Assembly: GCF_025499605.1 (NCBI RefSeq)
Contig: NZ_JAFMVC010000010.1
Location: 62,001 to 126,000 of the forward strand
Direction: 5' to 3'
Source of the DNA: Carboxylicivirga litoralis
GTDB lineage: Bacteria > Bacteroidota > Bacteroidia > Bacteroidales > Marinilabiliaceae
DNA: 64,000 nucleotides
Part shown: positions 7,368 to 16,589 of the stretch, in pieces
How the letters are laid out: the number at the start of each line of letters is the position of its first letter
Position numbering within the stretch: position 1 is the first letter of the stretch
The notes under the pieces: generated by a model
Told to the model about the DNA's origin: nothing
Database searches by the model: none
Seen by the model: only the letters and a program-made list of their open reading frames with translations
Position numbers and translations under genes: made by a program

Positions 7368-9272
7368 TTATCGCTTAAAATAAGCAATGGTTTCCTTCAA
7401 CTTCTCTGCTAACTGCGTCAGATGTTCAGAGTTATTTGTAAAGATAGACGCTGAACCAGAGTTTTGCTGCGTCACTTCGTTTAGCTCCTGAATGGCTTTA
7501 TTAACCTGCTCTGCTCCACTCTGCTGCTCATAGCTCGATGCCGTAATCTCCTGCACCAATTGGGTGGTTTTCTCTATCTCCGGAATAATTTCCTCTAATT
7601 GATGTCCTGATTTTTCAGCTGCTTCAACACCATGCTGCGTTAAGTCAATAATTTCAATCGCTGCTTTTTGTGAACGCTCGGCCAGCTTTTTCACTTCGGC
7701 TGCCACAACAGCAAACCCTCTTCCCTGCTCACCTGCTCGCGCTGCCTCAACAGCTGCATTTAAAGCCAAAATATTAGTCTGCTTGGCAATTTCTTCGATG
7801 ATGGTAATTTTCTCAGAAATTTTCTGCATTGACAGGGTCGTTGCTTTCGAACTTTCGAAGCTCTCTTTAATGCCATTGGCCGAAGTGAGTGCTATGGTTT
7901 CTGTTTGCTTCGAGTTAGCACTGTTCTGTTGAATGGTCGCCACCATTTCTTCCATCGATGAAGATATCTCTTCAGATGAAGCCGCCTGATTGGATGCACC
8001 AGCTGATAACTCATTAGATGAACTAGCCAATTCAACACTAGCCGAATTAATGGCATCAGAGCTCTCTACAATTTCACTAATGATATTCTTAAGGTTATCC
8101 ACCATATCTTTTAACGCGCGCCCTAAATCACCTGCTTCATCTTGTTGGTTGTCGTCAACATCAATGTCAACATTTAGGTCTCCATCGGCTATCTGTCGCG
8201 ATATTAATGCACTTTTAATGATAGGACGAACAATACTACCAGCAGTTAGGTACACAATAATATACAATAAGACTAGTCCTATGAAACCAATTAAAATACT
8301 TCGATAAAAGATACCATTCGCTTTGGCCAGAATAACATCCTTTGGGACTTCAATTCCTAAAGTCCAGGTGGTTTCTATCCCTTTAAATTGAACCGGAGTA
8401 AATGACACGTAATAATCGACATCGGTTGATGGATTGAGGTATTCAAAACTATAATCGGAATTTTCTAAGGTCTTCTGTAGTCCATTCTTAAAATCATCTG
8501 ATTCATACTGAATAGCTTCAAAAAGTTTCTTTGAAGTTAATTCAGCATTAGTATGAGCCACAATACTTGTATCGCGCGAAACCAAATACGAAACAGCTCC
8601 CTCATATGGTTCCATGCTGGAGATAATTTTCGACATGTCGTTCAGGTTAATATCCACACCAACCATTCCAAGAAACCCCCCACTGGCATCTTGCAAAGGC
8701 GCAATAATTGATGTCATTAAAATACCTGCTAATTCTTTAGTGACTACATCGTAATAGGGATCCCAAATATTGGGACTGTTAGCCTTTCTGGCTTGATAAT
8801 ACAGGCTGGTCAGGTTATCGTTATTCATATCAACATCCTCTGATGTTTGGGTTAATTGCCCTCCTAAGCGAAAAACAACATTACGACGACGACCGTTTCT
8901 CATATTATAGGTTTCATCCAAAGCCTTCATCTCCCAAATCTGCCAGGTCGACAATAAATCCGGGTTATTTTCGAGCCATCCAAAGAGCATTCTATCAAAT
9001 ACCTCATCTCTATACGATTCATCCATCGCTAAATAATTGTTGTAATTATCGCGTGTTGTATTAACTGCCGTTATCACCTGGTTAATATCGTTCTGGATCA
9101 GATTACATGAGGCTTCAAGGTTAGCATCTATAATGGCTTTTGAGTCAGCCAAAGCATTTTTCTTTAAGCTTATACTAATATACCCTAATGTGACACCATA
9201 AATAATTGTAAATGATGCAAGAATGTACAGCAATAGCTTACTTTTTAAGCGTAGATTCAATAATTTATTCAC
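7368..9272 (-). CDS. methyl-accepting chemotaxis protein with double-Cache sensor
   Basis: The product has 634 residues. The first membrane helix is at about 13-33. A large periplasmic dCache_1-type domain follows (about 40-310, with [21 protein letters not shown] and GMVGVDINL). The second helix is at about 325-346, then HAMP (about 347-400). The methyl-accepting coiled coil has its tip near residues 505-540 ([20 protein letters not shown]). dCache receptors often bind amino acids or other small metabolites. It is a separate transcription unit opposite metK, with no che genes nearby. The chemotaxis tip is more canonical than that of the receptor at the window start ([10 protein letters not shown] versus [10 protein letters not shown]). 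Confidence 0.93.
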   Translation of the reverse strand: MNKLLNLRLKSKLLLYILASFTIIYGVTLGYISISLKKNALADSKAIIDANLEASCNLIQNDINQVITAVNTTRDNYNNYLAMDESYRDEVFDRMLFGWLENNPDLLSTWQIWEMKALDETYNMRNGRRRNVVFRLGGQLTQTSEDVDMNNDNLTSLYYQARKANSPNIWDPYYDVVTKELAGILMTSIIAPLQDASGGFLGMVGVDINLNDMSKIISSMEPYEGAVSYLVSRDTSIVAHTNAELTSKKLFEAIQYESDDFKNGLQKTLENSDYSFEYLNPSTDVDYYVSFTPVQFKGIETTWTLGIEVPKDVILAKANGIFYRSILIGFIGLVLLYIIVYLTAGSIVRPIIKSALISRQIADGDLNVDIDVDDNQQDEAGDLGRALKDMVDNLKNIISEIVESSDAINSASVELASSSNELSAGASNQAASSEEISSSMEEMVATIQQNSANSKQTETIALTSANGIKESFESSKATTLSMQKISEKITIIEEIAKQTNILALNAAVEAARAGEQGRGFAVVAAEVKKLAERSQKAAIEIIDLTQHGVEAAEKSGHQLEEIIPEIEKTTQLVQEITASSYEQQSGAEQVNKAIQELNEVTQQNSGSASIFTNNSEHLTQLAEKLKETIAYFKR

Positions 9273-9378
9273 ACTGATCGATTTTGGCGTTTGAAGGATG
9301 TAGCTAGCAATATGGCATTATTTACGTGTAAATGAAGTAAAAGTTTTGTTTTGGTCAAATGATTTTTAACATTTTTAA

Positions 9379-9410
9379 ACAAAAAAAAGCCCGACCCATG
9401 GCCGGACTCC
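9379..9410 (-). terminator. terminator of the YceI gene
   Basis: On the minus strand GTCCGGCC and GGTCGGGC pair (two G-U) around a 3-base loop and are followed by eight T. Confidence 0.8.
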
Positions 9411-9441
9411 CTCAACTTTAACCTAACCCAAATGCAGGTTA

Positions 9442-10008
9442 TTATTTAAGAACAACAACTTTAAAAGCTAATTCAAACTCATCATATATCATCTTATCTC
9501 CTAGATTATCAAAGAATTGACCAGAGCCATAACGAACATCATATTTAGTTCGATCCACCTTAAATTTTCCTTCGAATGTATTACCACTATTGCTTACTTT
9601 AAAGCTTACAGGATGTGTTTTACCTTTAATGGTTAAATCACCTTTCACATCATACTTATCGCCATTTGACGTTACCTTTGTCAATTTCAACGAACTCTCG
9701 GGATAGGTTTCTACTCCAAAAAAATCGTCTGACTTAAGGTGGCCAACCAGCTTGGTGTTATAATCTTTATTTTCAATATCAGAGCAGGTTATAGAATTCA
9801 TATCAATCACAAATTCACCGCCAACAATTTTTTTATCAGTCATCTCCAATTTGCCCTTTTTGAAGGCAATTTTACCAGTATGTTCTCCTGTTACCTTTTC
9901 CCCTGTCCAAATAATTTCACTTAAGGCAATATCAACTTTCTTTGTTTGTGAGCTTAGAGTTACTGCCACAAAAGTTAGTATAGCTAGTAATAGTGTTCCT
10001 TTTTTCAT
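9442..10008 (-). CDS. YceI family periplasmic lipid-binding protein
   Basis: The product has 188 residues and begins with a signal peptide (about residues 1-20, MKKGTLLLAILTFVAVTLSS). The lipocalin-like YceI barrel shows IIWTGEKVTGEHTGKIAFKKG, then SDDFFGVETYPESSLKLTKV, GDLTIKGKTHPVSFKV and KVDRTKYDVRYGSG, all typical. Members bind isoprenoid-type lipids in the periplasm; a ligand cannot be assigned here. It is a single-gene unit with its own terminator. Confidence 0.92.
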   Translation of the reverse strand: MKKGTLLLAILTFVAVTLSSQTKKVDIALSEIIWTGEKVTGEHTGKIAFKKGKLEMTDKKIVGGEFVIDMNSITCSDIENKDYNTKLVGHLKSDDFFGVETYPESSLKLTKVTSNGDKYDVKGDLTIKGKTHPVSFKVSNSGNTFEGKFKVDRTKYDVRYGSGQFFDNLGDKMIYDEFELAFKVVVLK

Positions 10009-10323
10009 ATTAATAACTTTATTGGTAAGTAATTATGAAGAAAACAGCACGTTTGTAATAATGGTTCAATATCACCCTGTTAAAAGATTGTTAACAGACA
10101 ATCAAATAAGTGAGACATATGTTCAGGATAAAAAGCATCCAACAAGCGACCTCACAAGCTCATCACTCTGATTTACTGCCATTTTAAAACTCCTTTAAGT
10201 TCGATACATTGAAATTACCTGACGGCTGACGGCTGGCTTAACTCGCAATTCATGCCTATTTTTACTTTTCACAATTTATGAACAGAGCTTTAAAATAACC
10301 ACTTGAAATCAAGGACAACACAT
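10009..10323. other. intergenic region between yceI-like gene and GH92 gene
   Basis: No gene is supported here. An inverted repeat CTGTTAA/TTAACAG (10077-10097, 7-base spacer) and a short tandem repeat CTGACGG/CTGACGG near 10219-10236 are visible. Both flanking genes read outward, so promoters for each must lie here, but no box is convincing. Confidence 0.4.
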
Positions 10324-12564
10324 ATGAAAATTCGATTATCGTTATTATCTCTCGTACTACTTTCTGGTCTTTTGGCAGGCTGCCAATCGAATGTCAATCA
10401 ACAGGATGATATACTTAGTTACATCGATCCTTTTATTGGCACCGGTTTTCATGGACATACTCTTCCGGGCGCTACTTTACCATTTGGCATGGTGCAACTA
10501 AGCCCCGACACACATCTAGACGGTTGGGATGCCAGCAGTGGCTATCATTACGAAGACTCCGTGATTTATGCTTTTAGTCACACACACTTAAGCGGCACCG
10601 GCATTGGTGACTTAGGTGACGTGGCGCTTTTACCCTATTCCAATACAGATGAGTCCATACCTGTGGCATCTTTTAATAAAAAGGACGAACATGCTTCACC
10701 CGGTTATTATTCGGTTTACTTGCAGAACTTCGATATTGATGTGGAATTAACCAGCACCTTACGTGTTGGCTTGCATAAGTATTCATTTGGACAAGCCGAT
10801 GATCGCAACGTGATGTTCAATCTGGCACATGTGCTCCAAGCCAATTGGGGCAATGCCATCACCGGCAACACCTGCACGATTGTTGACAATCAAACCATCG
10901 AAGGTGTTCAGCAATCAACGGGTTGGGCCAAAGACCACCTGGTGGCTTACCGCATCGAATTCTCTGAACCTTTTGAAGAAAAGCGTGTCATTATTGACGA
11001 CAAGAGCATTGACACAAATAATATCCAAGCGGTAAATGCACAGGTTCACCTTAAGTTTGCCAACAACAATCAACCGCTTCTTATTAAAGTAGCCATTTCA
11101 GCGGTGGATGAGAAAGGTGCAGCCCAAAACATGCAAGCCGAATTACCAGGTTGGAGCTTTGAAGAAACATATAAAACAGCTCAAAGTGAATGGCTAAATC
11201 AACTCGAAGGTATTCGTATTGAGTCGGAGGACAACACCATTAAAACCAATTTCTACACAGCGCTTTACCACAGCATGATGGCACCTTTTGTATGGCAAGA
11301 TGTCGATGGTCGTTATCGAGGCATGGATAAGCAGATTCATCAGGCACCAGAAGGACACATCAACTACACGGTCTTTTCATTATGGGACACCTTCCGGGCT
11401 TTTCATCCGCTGATGACCATTATCAACCCCGAGAAAGCGGGTATCTGGAGTCAGGCTTTGGTGCAGAAATACCACGAAGGCAGCATTCTGCCTAAGTGGC
11501 CTTTGGCCAGCAATTACACCGGCACCATGGTAGGTTACCCTGCTGTTTCGGTATTGGCCGATGCTGTTGCTAAAGGTTTAGCACCTGATGATTTAGCTGA
11601 GTGGTTGGAAGCATCTGTCCAATCTGCAACCTGGCGCCCTGATTTTGTAAAAAAACACAAAGGCACATTCGCCGAGAAAGTAATGTCGCGCCATATCTAT
11701 TTTAAAGAAAACCTGGGCTGGGTACCTAGCGATTCTGTTGCTGAAGCGGTATCCTATGGTTTGGAAATGGCTTATTACGATTGGTGTGTGGCGATGATTG
11801 CAAAAGCAGCCGGTAACTCAGATGTAGAAAAAGAGTTTATGGACAAAAGCAACTACTTTAAACATTACTTCGACGAAGCATCGGGTTTGATGCGCGGCAA
11901 AAACCATGATGGCTCGTGGGTAACACCCTTCCGCCCGCGTTATTCAAGCCACGAAAAAAGCGACTACGTGGAAGGCAATGCCTGGCAGTGGAGTTTCTTC
12001 ACGCCTCATGCCAATGAGCAGTTGATTGAATTATACGGCTCGAAGGAGCGATTCGAAGCCATGCTCGACACTTTGTTCACCACCGACTCAACCATTGAAG
12101 GCGAGCACGCCTCGGGTGATATAACCGGGTTGATTGGGCAGTATGCCCATGGTAACGAGCCCAGTCACCACATGGCCTACCTCTACAACTGGACCAATGC
12201 ACCTTACAAGACCAATGAGCGCTTAGACCAGATTATGCGCAACTTCTATCTACCAGAACCAGCCGGAATTATTGGCAACGAAGACTGCGGTCAAATGTCA
12301 GCCTGGTACGTCATGAGCGCTTTAGGATTTTACCAGGTTTGTCCCGGCGATGCCACATATACCACCGGGCGCCCAATGGTTGACAAAGCCATTATTCAAG
12401 TGCCAGCTGGCCAGCTGGAGATTATTGCGCACAATAACTCAGCAGAGAACATGTATGTAGATAAAATCCTGCTTAATGGCAAACAATTGGAACAACCATT
12501 TTTTACGCATCAGCAGCTAATGCAAGGTGGTAAACTGGAGTTTTACATGACGAATCAAAAATAA
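10324..12564 (+). CDS. GH92 family alpha-mannosidase, lipoprotein
   Basis: The chosen start is the ATG at 10324, giving 746 residues with a lipoprotein signal (LLSGLLAGC); an upstream TTG would only lengthen the signal. GH92 enzymes are calcium-dependent inverting exo-alpha-mannosidases, often alpha-1,2. Typical motifs are PFIGTGFHGHTLPGATLPFG near the start, IGQYAHGNEPSHHMAYLYNW and GNEDCGQMSAWYVMSALGFY near the C-terminus. The likely site is the outer membrane or periplasm. A GH125 gene follows after 21 bases, so the pair should trim mannose-rich glycans together. The opposite-strand TonB receptor could be the importer, though no SusD is present. Confidence 0.93.
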   Translation: MKIRLSLLSLVLLSGLLAGCQSNVNQQDDILSYIDPFIGTGFHGHTLPGATLPFGMVQLSPDTHLDGWDASSGYHYEDSVIYAFSHTHLSGTGIGDLGDVALLPYSNTDESIPVASFNKKDEHASPGYYSVYLQNFDIDVELTSTLRVGLHKYSFGQADDRNVMFNLAHVLQANWGNAITGNTCTIVDNQTIEGVQQSTGWAKDHLVAYRIEFSEPFEEKRVIIDDKSIDTNNIQAVNAQVHLKFANNNQPLLIKVAISAVDEKGAAQNMQAELPGWSFEETYKTAQSEWLNQLEGIRIESEDNTIKTNFYTALYHSMMAPFVWQDVDGRYRGMDKQIHQAPEGHINYTVFSLWDTFRAFHPLMTIINPEKAGIWSQALVQKYHEGSILPKWPLASNYTGTMVGYPAVSVLADAVAKGLAPDDLAEWLEASVQSATWRPDFVKKHKGTFAEKVMSRHIYFKENLGWVPSDSVAEAVSYGLEMAYYDWCVAMIAKAAGNSDVEKEFMDKSNYFKHYFDEASGLMRGKNHDGSWVTPFRPRYSSHEKSDYVEGNAWQWSFFTPHANEQLIELYGSKERFEAMLDTLFTTDSTIEGEHASGDITGLIGQYAHGNEPSHHMAYLYNWTNAPYKTNERLDQIMRNFYLPEPAGIIGNEDCGQMSAWYVMSALGFYQVCPGDATYTTGRPMVDKAIIQVPAGQLEIIAHNNSAENMYVDKILLNGKQLEQPFFTHQQLMQGGKLEFYMTNQK

Positions 12565-12585
12565 AACTCAACCAAACCTAACTAC

Positions 12586-14019
12586 ATGAAAAGAAGGAAT
12601 TTTATTAAACAATCGAGCCTGTTGATGGGTGGAGCACTTATTGCTCCATCAGTTATGGCTGCTACGGATAAAACAATCGATTTTAAATCGATGCGTCCAG
12701 TTAGAGAAAAGCGCTGCTTTACCAGTCAATCGGTAGATAAACTCATTAAAACAGTTAAATCCGATATGGCCGACACAGAGCTGGCCTGGTTATTCGAAAA
12801 CTGTTTTCCTAACACACTCGATACCACCATCGACTTTGAATACATCGATGGCAAACCGGATACATTTGTTATCACAGGCGATATCGATGCTATGTGGCTG
12901 CGCGACAGTACGGCTCAGGTTTGGCCCTACATGCCACTCATAAAAAAGGATAAGGAACTGCGCGAGTTAATTAAAGGCTTGGTTTTTCGTCAGACCAAAT
13001 GCATTTTACTCGACCCTTATGCCAATGCTTTTTATAAGGATGTCACCAAAATTTCGAAATGGAAGAGTGACAAAACCAAGATGCTGCCAGGCATCCATGA
13101 GCGAAAGTGGGAGATTGACTCACTTTGCTACGCTGTTCGCTTAGCCAATGAATATTACCAAATTACCGGCGATACAAGCATTTTTGATGAGGACTGGCAA
13201 GAAGCATCGCGCCTAATAGTGCAAACTTTTAAAGCTGAGCAGCGCAAAGATGGCACAACACCATATACCTTCAATCGCACTACTGGTCAGATGCTCGACA
13301 GTCCGGTTCATTGGGGCTTGGGTCGTCCGGTGAAGCCTGTTGGACTCATCTGTTCTATGTTTCGTCCTTCGGATGATGCCACATTGTATCCGTACCTGAT
13401 ACCATCCAATGTATTTGCGGTCCTAAGTTTACGCCAAATGGCTGACATCCACACCAACATCATTCATAATCATGCTTTTGCTGATGAATGCCAGACTTTA
13501 GCAGATGAAGTGGACAAAGCCATTAAAAAATATGCCATTGTTGAACACATGAATTACGGCGAAATCTATGCCTATGAGGTGGACGGTTTTGGCAACAAAG
13601 TTTTTATGGATGACGCCAATGTACCATCGCTGATGTCGTTGGCGTACCTGGGCGCTCATCAACCCAGCGATGCTTTGTACAAACGCACGCGAGCCTTCTT
13701 ACTGAGCAAAAACAATCCTTACTTTCTTCAGGGTAAAGCAACTGAAGGCCAGGCTAGTCCGCATACCGGACAAGACAACATCTGGCCCATGGGCATTATC
13801 CTGCGTGCAATGACCAGCACCGATGACGATGAAATTACCAAATGCCTGACCATGCTCAAAAAAACTCATGCTGGTACAGGTTTTATGCACGAGAGTTTCC
13901 ATAAGGATGATGCCTCGAAGTATACACGCGATTGGTTTGCCTGGGCCAACACCCTGTTTGGTGAATTGATTGTAAAACTGCACAACGAACGACCTCATCT
14001 GTTAAAACGAACTTTGTAA
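12586..14019 (+). CDS. GH125 family exo-alpha-1,6-mannosidase
   Basis: The product has 477 residues. It starts with a twin-arginine-like signal (MKRRNFIKQSSLLMGGALIA). GH125 (formerly DUF1237) enzymes are metal-independent inverting exo-alpha-1,6-mannosidases of an (alpha/alpha)6 fold. Supporting segments are GDIDAMWLRDSTAQVWPY, LPGIHERKWEIDSLCYAVRLA, DDANVPSLMSLAYLG and GTGFMHESFHKDD. It is co-oriented with the GH92 gene and overlaps its function: GH92 removes alpha-1,2 branches and GH125 cleaves alpha-1,6 links. A long perfect hairpin lies beyond the stop codon. Confidence 0.93.
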   Translation: MKRRNFIKQSSLLMGGALIAPSVMAATDKTIDFKSMRPVREKRCFTSQSVDKLIKTVKSDMADTELAWLFENCFPNTLDTTIDFEYIDGKPDTFVITGDIDAMWLRDSTAQVWPYMPLIKKDKELRELIKGLVFRQTKCILLDPYANAFYKDVTKISKWKSDKTKMLPGIHERKWEIDSLCYAVRLANEYYQITGDTSIFDEDWQEASRLIVQTFKAEQRKDGTTPYTFNRTTGQMLDSPVHWGLGRPVKPVGLICSMFRPSDDATLYPYLIPSNVFAVLSLRQMADIHTNIIHNHAFADECQTLADEVDKAIKKYAIVEHMNYGEIYAYEVDGFGNKVFMDDANVPSLMSLAYLGAHQPSDALYKRTRAFLLSKNNPYFLQGKATEGQASPHTGQDNIWPMGIILRAMTSTDDDEITKCLTMLKKTHAGTGFMHESFHKDDASKYTRDWFAWANTLFGELIVKLHNERPHLLKRTL

Positions 14020-14033
14020 ACTCAGATACAAAA

Positions 14034-14076
14034 AGCTCTTCAACATCCTATAACCCATCTGGTATGTTGAAGAGCT
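14034..14076 (-). terminator. perfect 13-bp hairpin, terminator of the TonB receptor gene
   Basis: AGCTCTTCAACAT (14034-14046) pairs perfectly with ATGTTGAAGAGCT (14064-14076). T-rich sequence follows only in the minus direction, so it mainly ends the 14098-16428 gene; the stem may also protect the GH125 message. Confidence 0.75.
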
Positions 14077-14097
14077 CACCTAACCGACAATTATCAA

Positions 14098-16428
14098 TTA
14101 AAATTCAATGCGATAGTTGATAACCGGAAACAAGGCCCATTGGTATCCTTCTTCCACGTTTTCTTTATTGTTGTTCCAGTAATCGTATACAACCGATTGG
14201 GCATTGCTGATATTCTGAATATCCAACTCAAGCGTCTGAGTACTTCTTTTTCGATTAATGCGGTAACTCAATTTCAAATCTACCTTGTAAAAAGCATCAC
14301 GCTGTTTACTAAAGGCCGTTTCATCGGGACGTACTGTGTAACCCTTATCAAACGATTCCTGCGCGTCGATTGGGGAGTAATAATTACCACCGGCAACAAC
14401 CGTTCGCAGATTAACACCTAAAGTCTTATCCTTTTCCCGACCTATCGGAAAATCTTTCCCACCGGTAAAATTAATAACATACCCATTGTTGAAGCGAGTG
14501 TTACGTTCCCTCTTATCAAAGGCTTTATACTTTGAATCAAACACCGAGCTGGTTAGCAAGAAATAGGTATTATTACTCAGGTACTTCTCTAAGGTCGCTT
14601 CCAATCCGTAATTTTTACCAGTTCCATCGTTACTCAGGCGCTCCGTAATATAACCCGACATATCGTTAAGAATCGAATATGAAGACCCTTCTTCCATCTC
14701 AACCGGCACATCGTACAAATACTGGTAATAGGCTTCGAGTTTAAAGAGCAGGTTGCGATGAATTCGATTTTCATAACCCACTACATATTGCAACGATTTC
14801 ATCAACTCCAACTGCTTATTATATTGATGTATACTACCATCTTCCAATAAAGTGCGCGCCAGATAAATGGATGTATTTTCAGCTTTTGAGTGCAAACCGG
14901 CACCAGCTGTAAAGGCCTGGTTATTCCTAAATTGCCAACGTAATCCAATACGTGGATCAATGGAGTAATGGCTGTTGATATTCATGTACTGGGCATGAAC
15001 GCCTCCACTAACGGTTAATGTGGATGCAGGACGCCACTTCACACTGGCATAGCTATTAATAAAACCTGCCGAACCATTATCATCGAGCGATGTATACAGC
15101 TGTTGCAGATCATCATCGAAAATAACCATATTCATATCGTAAAACTGATGGTTATAGAAAGCTCCTCCTTTAAAGGTCAGTTTTGAGTTGAGTTTATGTG
15201 TCAGTTCACTGCCAACACGTAGCGTATGGTATACAAAACGATCGCGCCCTCTAAACTCATAGGCATCGTTGTCCTTAATAAACTCCTCGTAATACCACTT
15301 ATTAAACGTTCCGGTGTACGATAGGCTTGACTTTAAATAGGTTTGTTCGTTTAGCGGACACAAGTAATTCAAACCTGTCACCCACATATCGGCTTCAAAA
15401 TCCTGCTTATAGTCCTCTTCATCGGCTGTGATATAGCTATAACCTGCCACCCCAAATAGTTGCAACTTTCCTTTTTTACAGCCGGGCAGATTAATATTAA
15501 ACGAAGCATCACCATATTGAGGCACTGCTTCACCTGCCACTTTCACGCCCATATTTTTCAACAAAGCCAAAGATGAATAACGAGCATTCACCAGGTAAGA
15601 ACCGCCTTTTGCCATGGGACCTTCTGCAGCCGCATCCACACCTAAGATGCCACCCTGAACAACATACTCGCGCTTTTGGTCATTGCCTTTTCGCAAATCT
15701 ATGTCGAACACGCCAGAGACAGCATTGCCAAACTCGGCCGGGAATGCGCTGGTATAAAAATCGGAGTTACTTAATATCGAACTGTTCAATATGCCGATGG
15801 CACCACCAGTAGCCCCTTCATTGGCGAAATGATTGGGATTAGCCACCGGCACCCCTTCAATACGCCACAACAAACCTCGCGGTGAATTACCTCTTACAAT
15901 GATTTCATTATTTCCTGTTGGATCGGCTATTACACCTGCATACGATGCCACCATACGCGCCGGATCATTAAAGCCACCGGCATAGCGCTGGGTTTCTTCG
16001 ACACTAAAAGAACGGGCACTAATCATCGCCATCGAATTAGCAGCCTGACCTTTTTGTTGTGTACCGGTCACTTTAATCTCCTGCAAGCCAGTAATAGCTT
16101 CGCGCATTTCAATCTTCAGTACTACTTCCTTACCGGCTGAAAGCAACACATTGGGTAATTCGAGCGGCTCATAACCCAAAAACTGAAAGCGTAAATTGTA
16201 GCGCTTGACCAGCATTGGTTCGAAGGCAAAATTACCATCAACATCCGTTATCGTTCCAATGACCGGATCTGAATCTTTAATAAAAACAGCTACTCCAACC
16301 AATGGCATTTGTGTATCTTCATCTACCACCTTTCCCCTGATAATGTTATCAGCCGATGGATTATTGGCTCTCGCTAAAAGGCATAGCATTCCCACGACAC
16401 AAAGTGCCCATTTTTTTGATAAAAACAT
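14098..16428 (-). CDS. TonB-dependent receptor with carboxypeptidase-regulatory-like domain
   Basis: The product has 776 residues with a signal peptide (about 1-22). It continues with a carboxypeptidase-D regulatory-like beta-sandwich (about 29-110: GKVVDEDTQMPLVGVAVFIKD), a plug domain (about 130-250: RMVASYAGVIADPTGNNEIIVRGNSP and GVFDIDLRKGN) and a barrel ending FPVINYRIEF. Such receptors import large or scarce substrates through the outer membrane using TonB energy. It is shorter than a SusC protein and has no SusD partner, so it is not a classical PUL transporter. It faces the GH92/GH125 pair across a shared terminator; a link is possible but not shown. Confidence 0.88.
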   Translation of the reverse strand: MFLSKKWALCVVGMLCLLARANNPSADNIIRGKVVDEDTQMPLVGVAVFIKDSDPVIGTITDVDGNFAFEPMLVKRYNLRFQFLGYEPLELPNVLLSAGKEVVLKIEMREAITGLQEIKVTGTQQKGQAANSMAMISARSFSVEETQRYAGGFNDPARMVASYAGVIADPTGNNEIIVRGNSPRGLLWRIEGVPVANPNHFANEGATGGAIGILNSSILSNSDFYTSAFPAEFGNAVSGVFDIDLRKGNDQKREYVVQGGILGVDAAAEGPMAKGGSYLVNARYSSLALLKNMGVKVAGEAVPQYGDASFNINLPGCKKGKLQLFGVAGYSYITADEEDYKQDFEADMWVTGLNYLCPLNEQTYLKSSLSYTGTFNKWYYEEFIKDNDAYEFRGRDRFVYHTLRVGSELTHKLNSKLTFKGGAFYNHQFYDMNMVIFDDDLQQLYTSLDDNGSAGFINSYASVKWRPASTLTVSGGVHAQYMNINSHYSIDPRIGLRWQFRNNQAFTAGAGLHSKAENTSIYLARTLLEDGSIHQYNKQLELMKSLQYVVGYENRIHRNLLFKLEAYYQYLYDVPVEMEEGSSYSILNDMSGYITERLSNDGTGKNYGLEATLEKYLSNNTYFLLTSSVFDSKYKAFDKRERNTRFNNGYVINFTGGKDFPIGREKDKTLGVNLRTVVAGGNYYSPIDAQESFDKGYTVRPDETAFSKQRDAFYKVDLKLSYRINRKRSTQTLELDIQNISNAQSVVYDYWNNNKENVEEGYQWALFPVINYRIEF

Positions 16429-16589
16429 GACTTGATGATTGATTAGTTAATTTGCTTTTAAAGACATACGGCTTGAAGAAGGGTTGCATCAACTGAAAAA
16501 AAACTCAAAAATTTCAATCAATTCTTAATTTGTTTTGTTGTACTTTTACACTAAGACGTTTATGAATTTTTTAACCCCTAACCATTATT

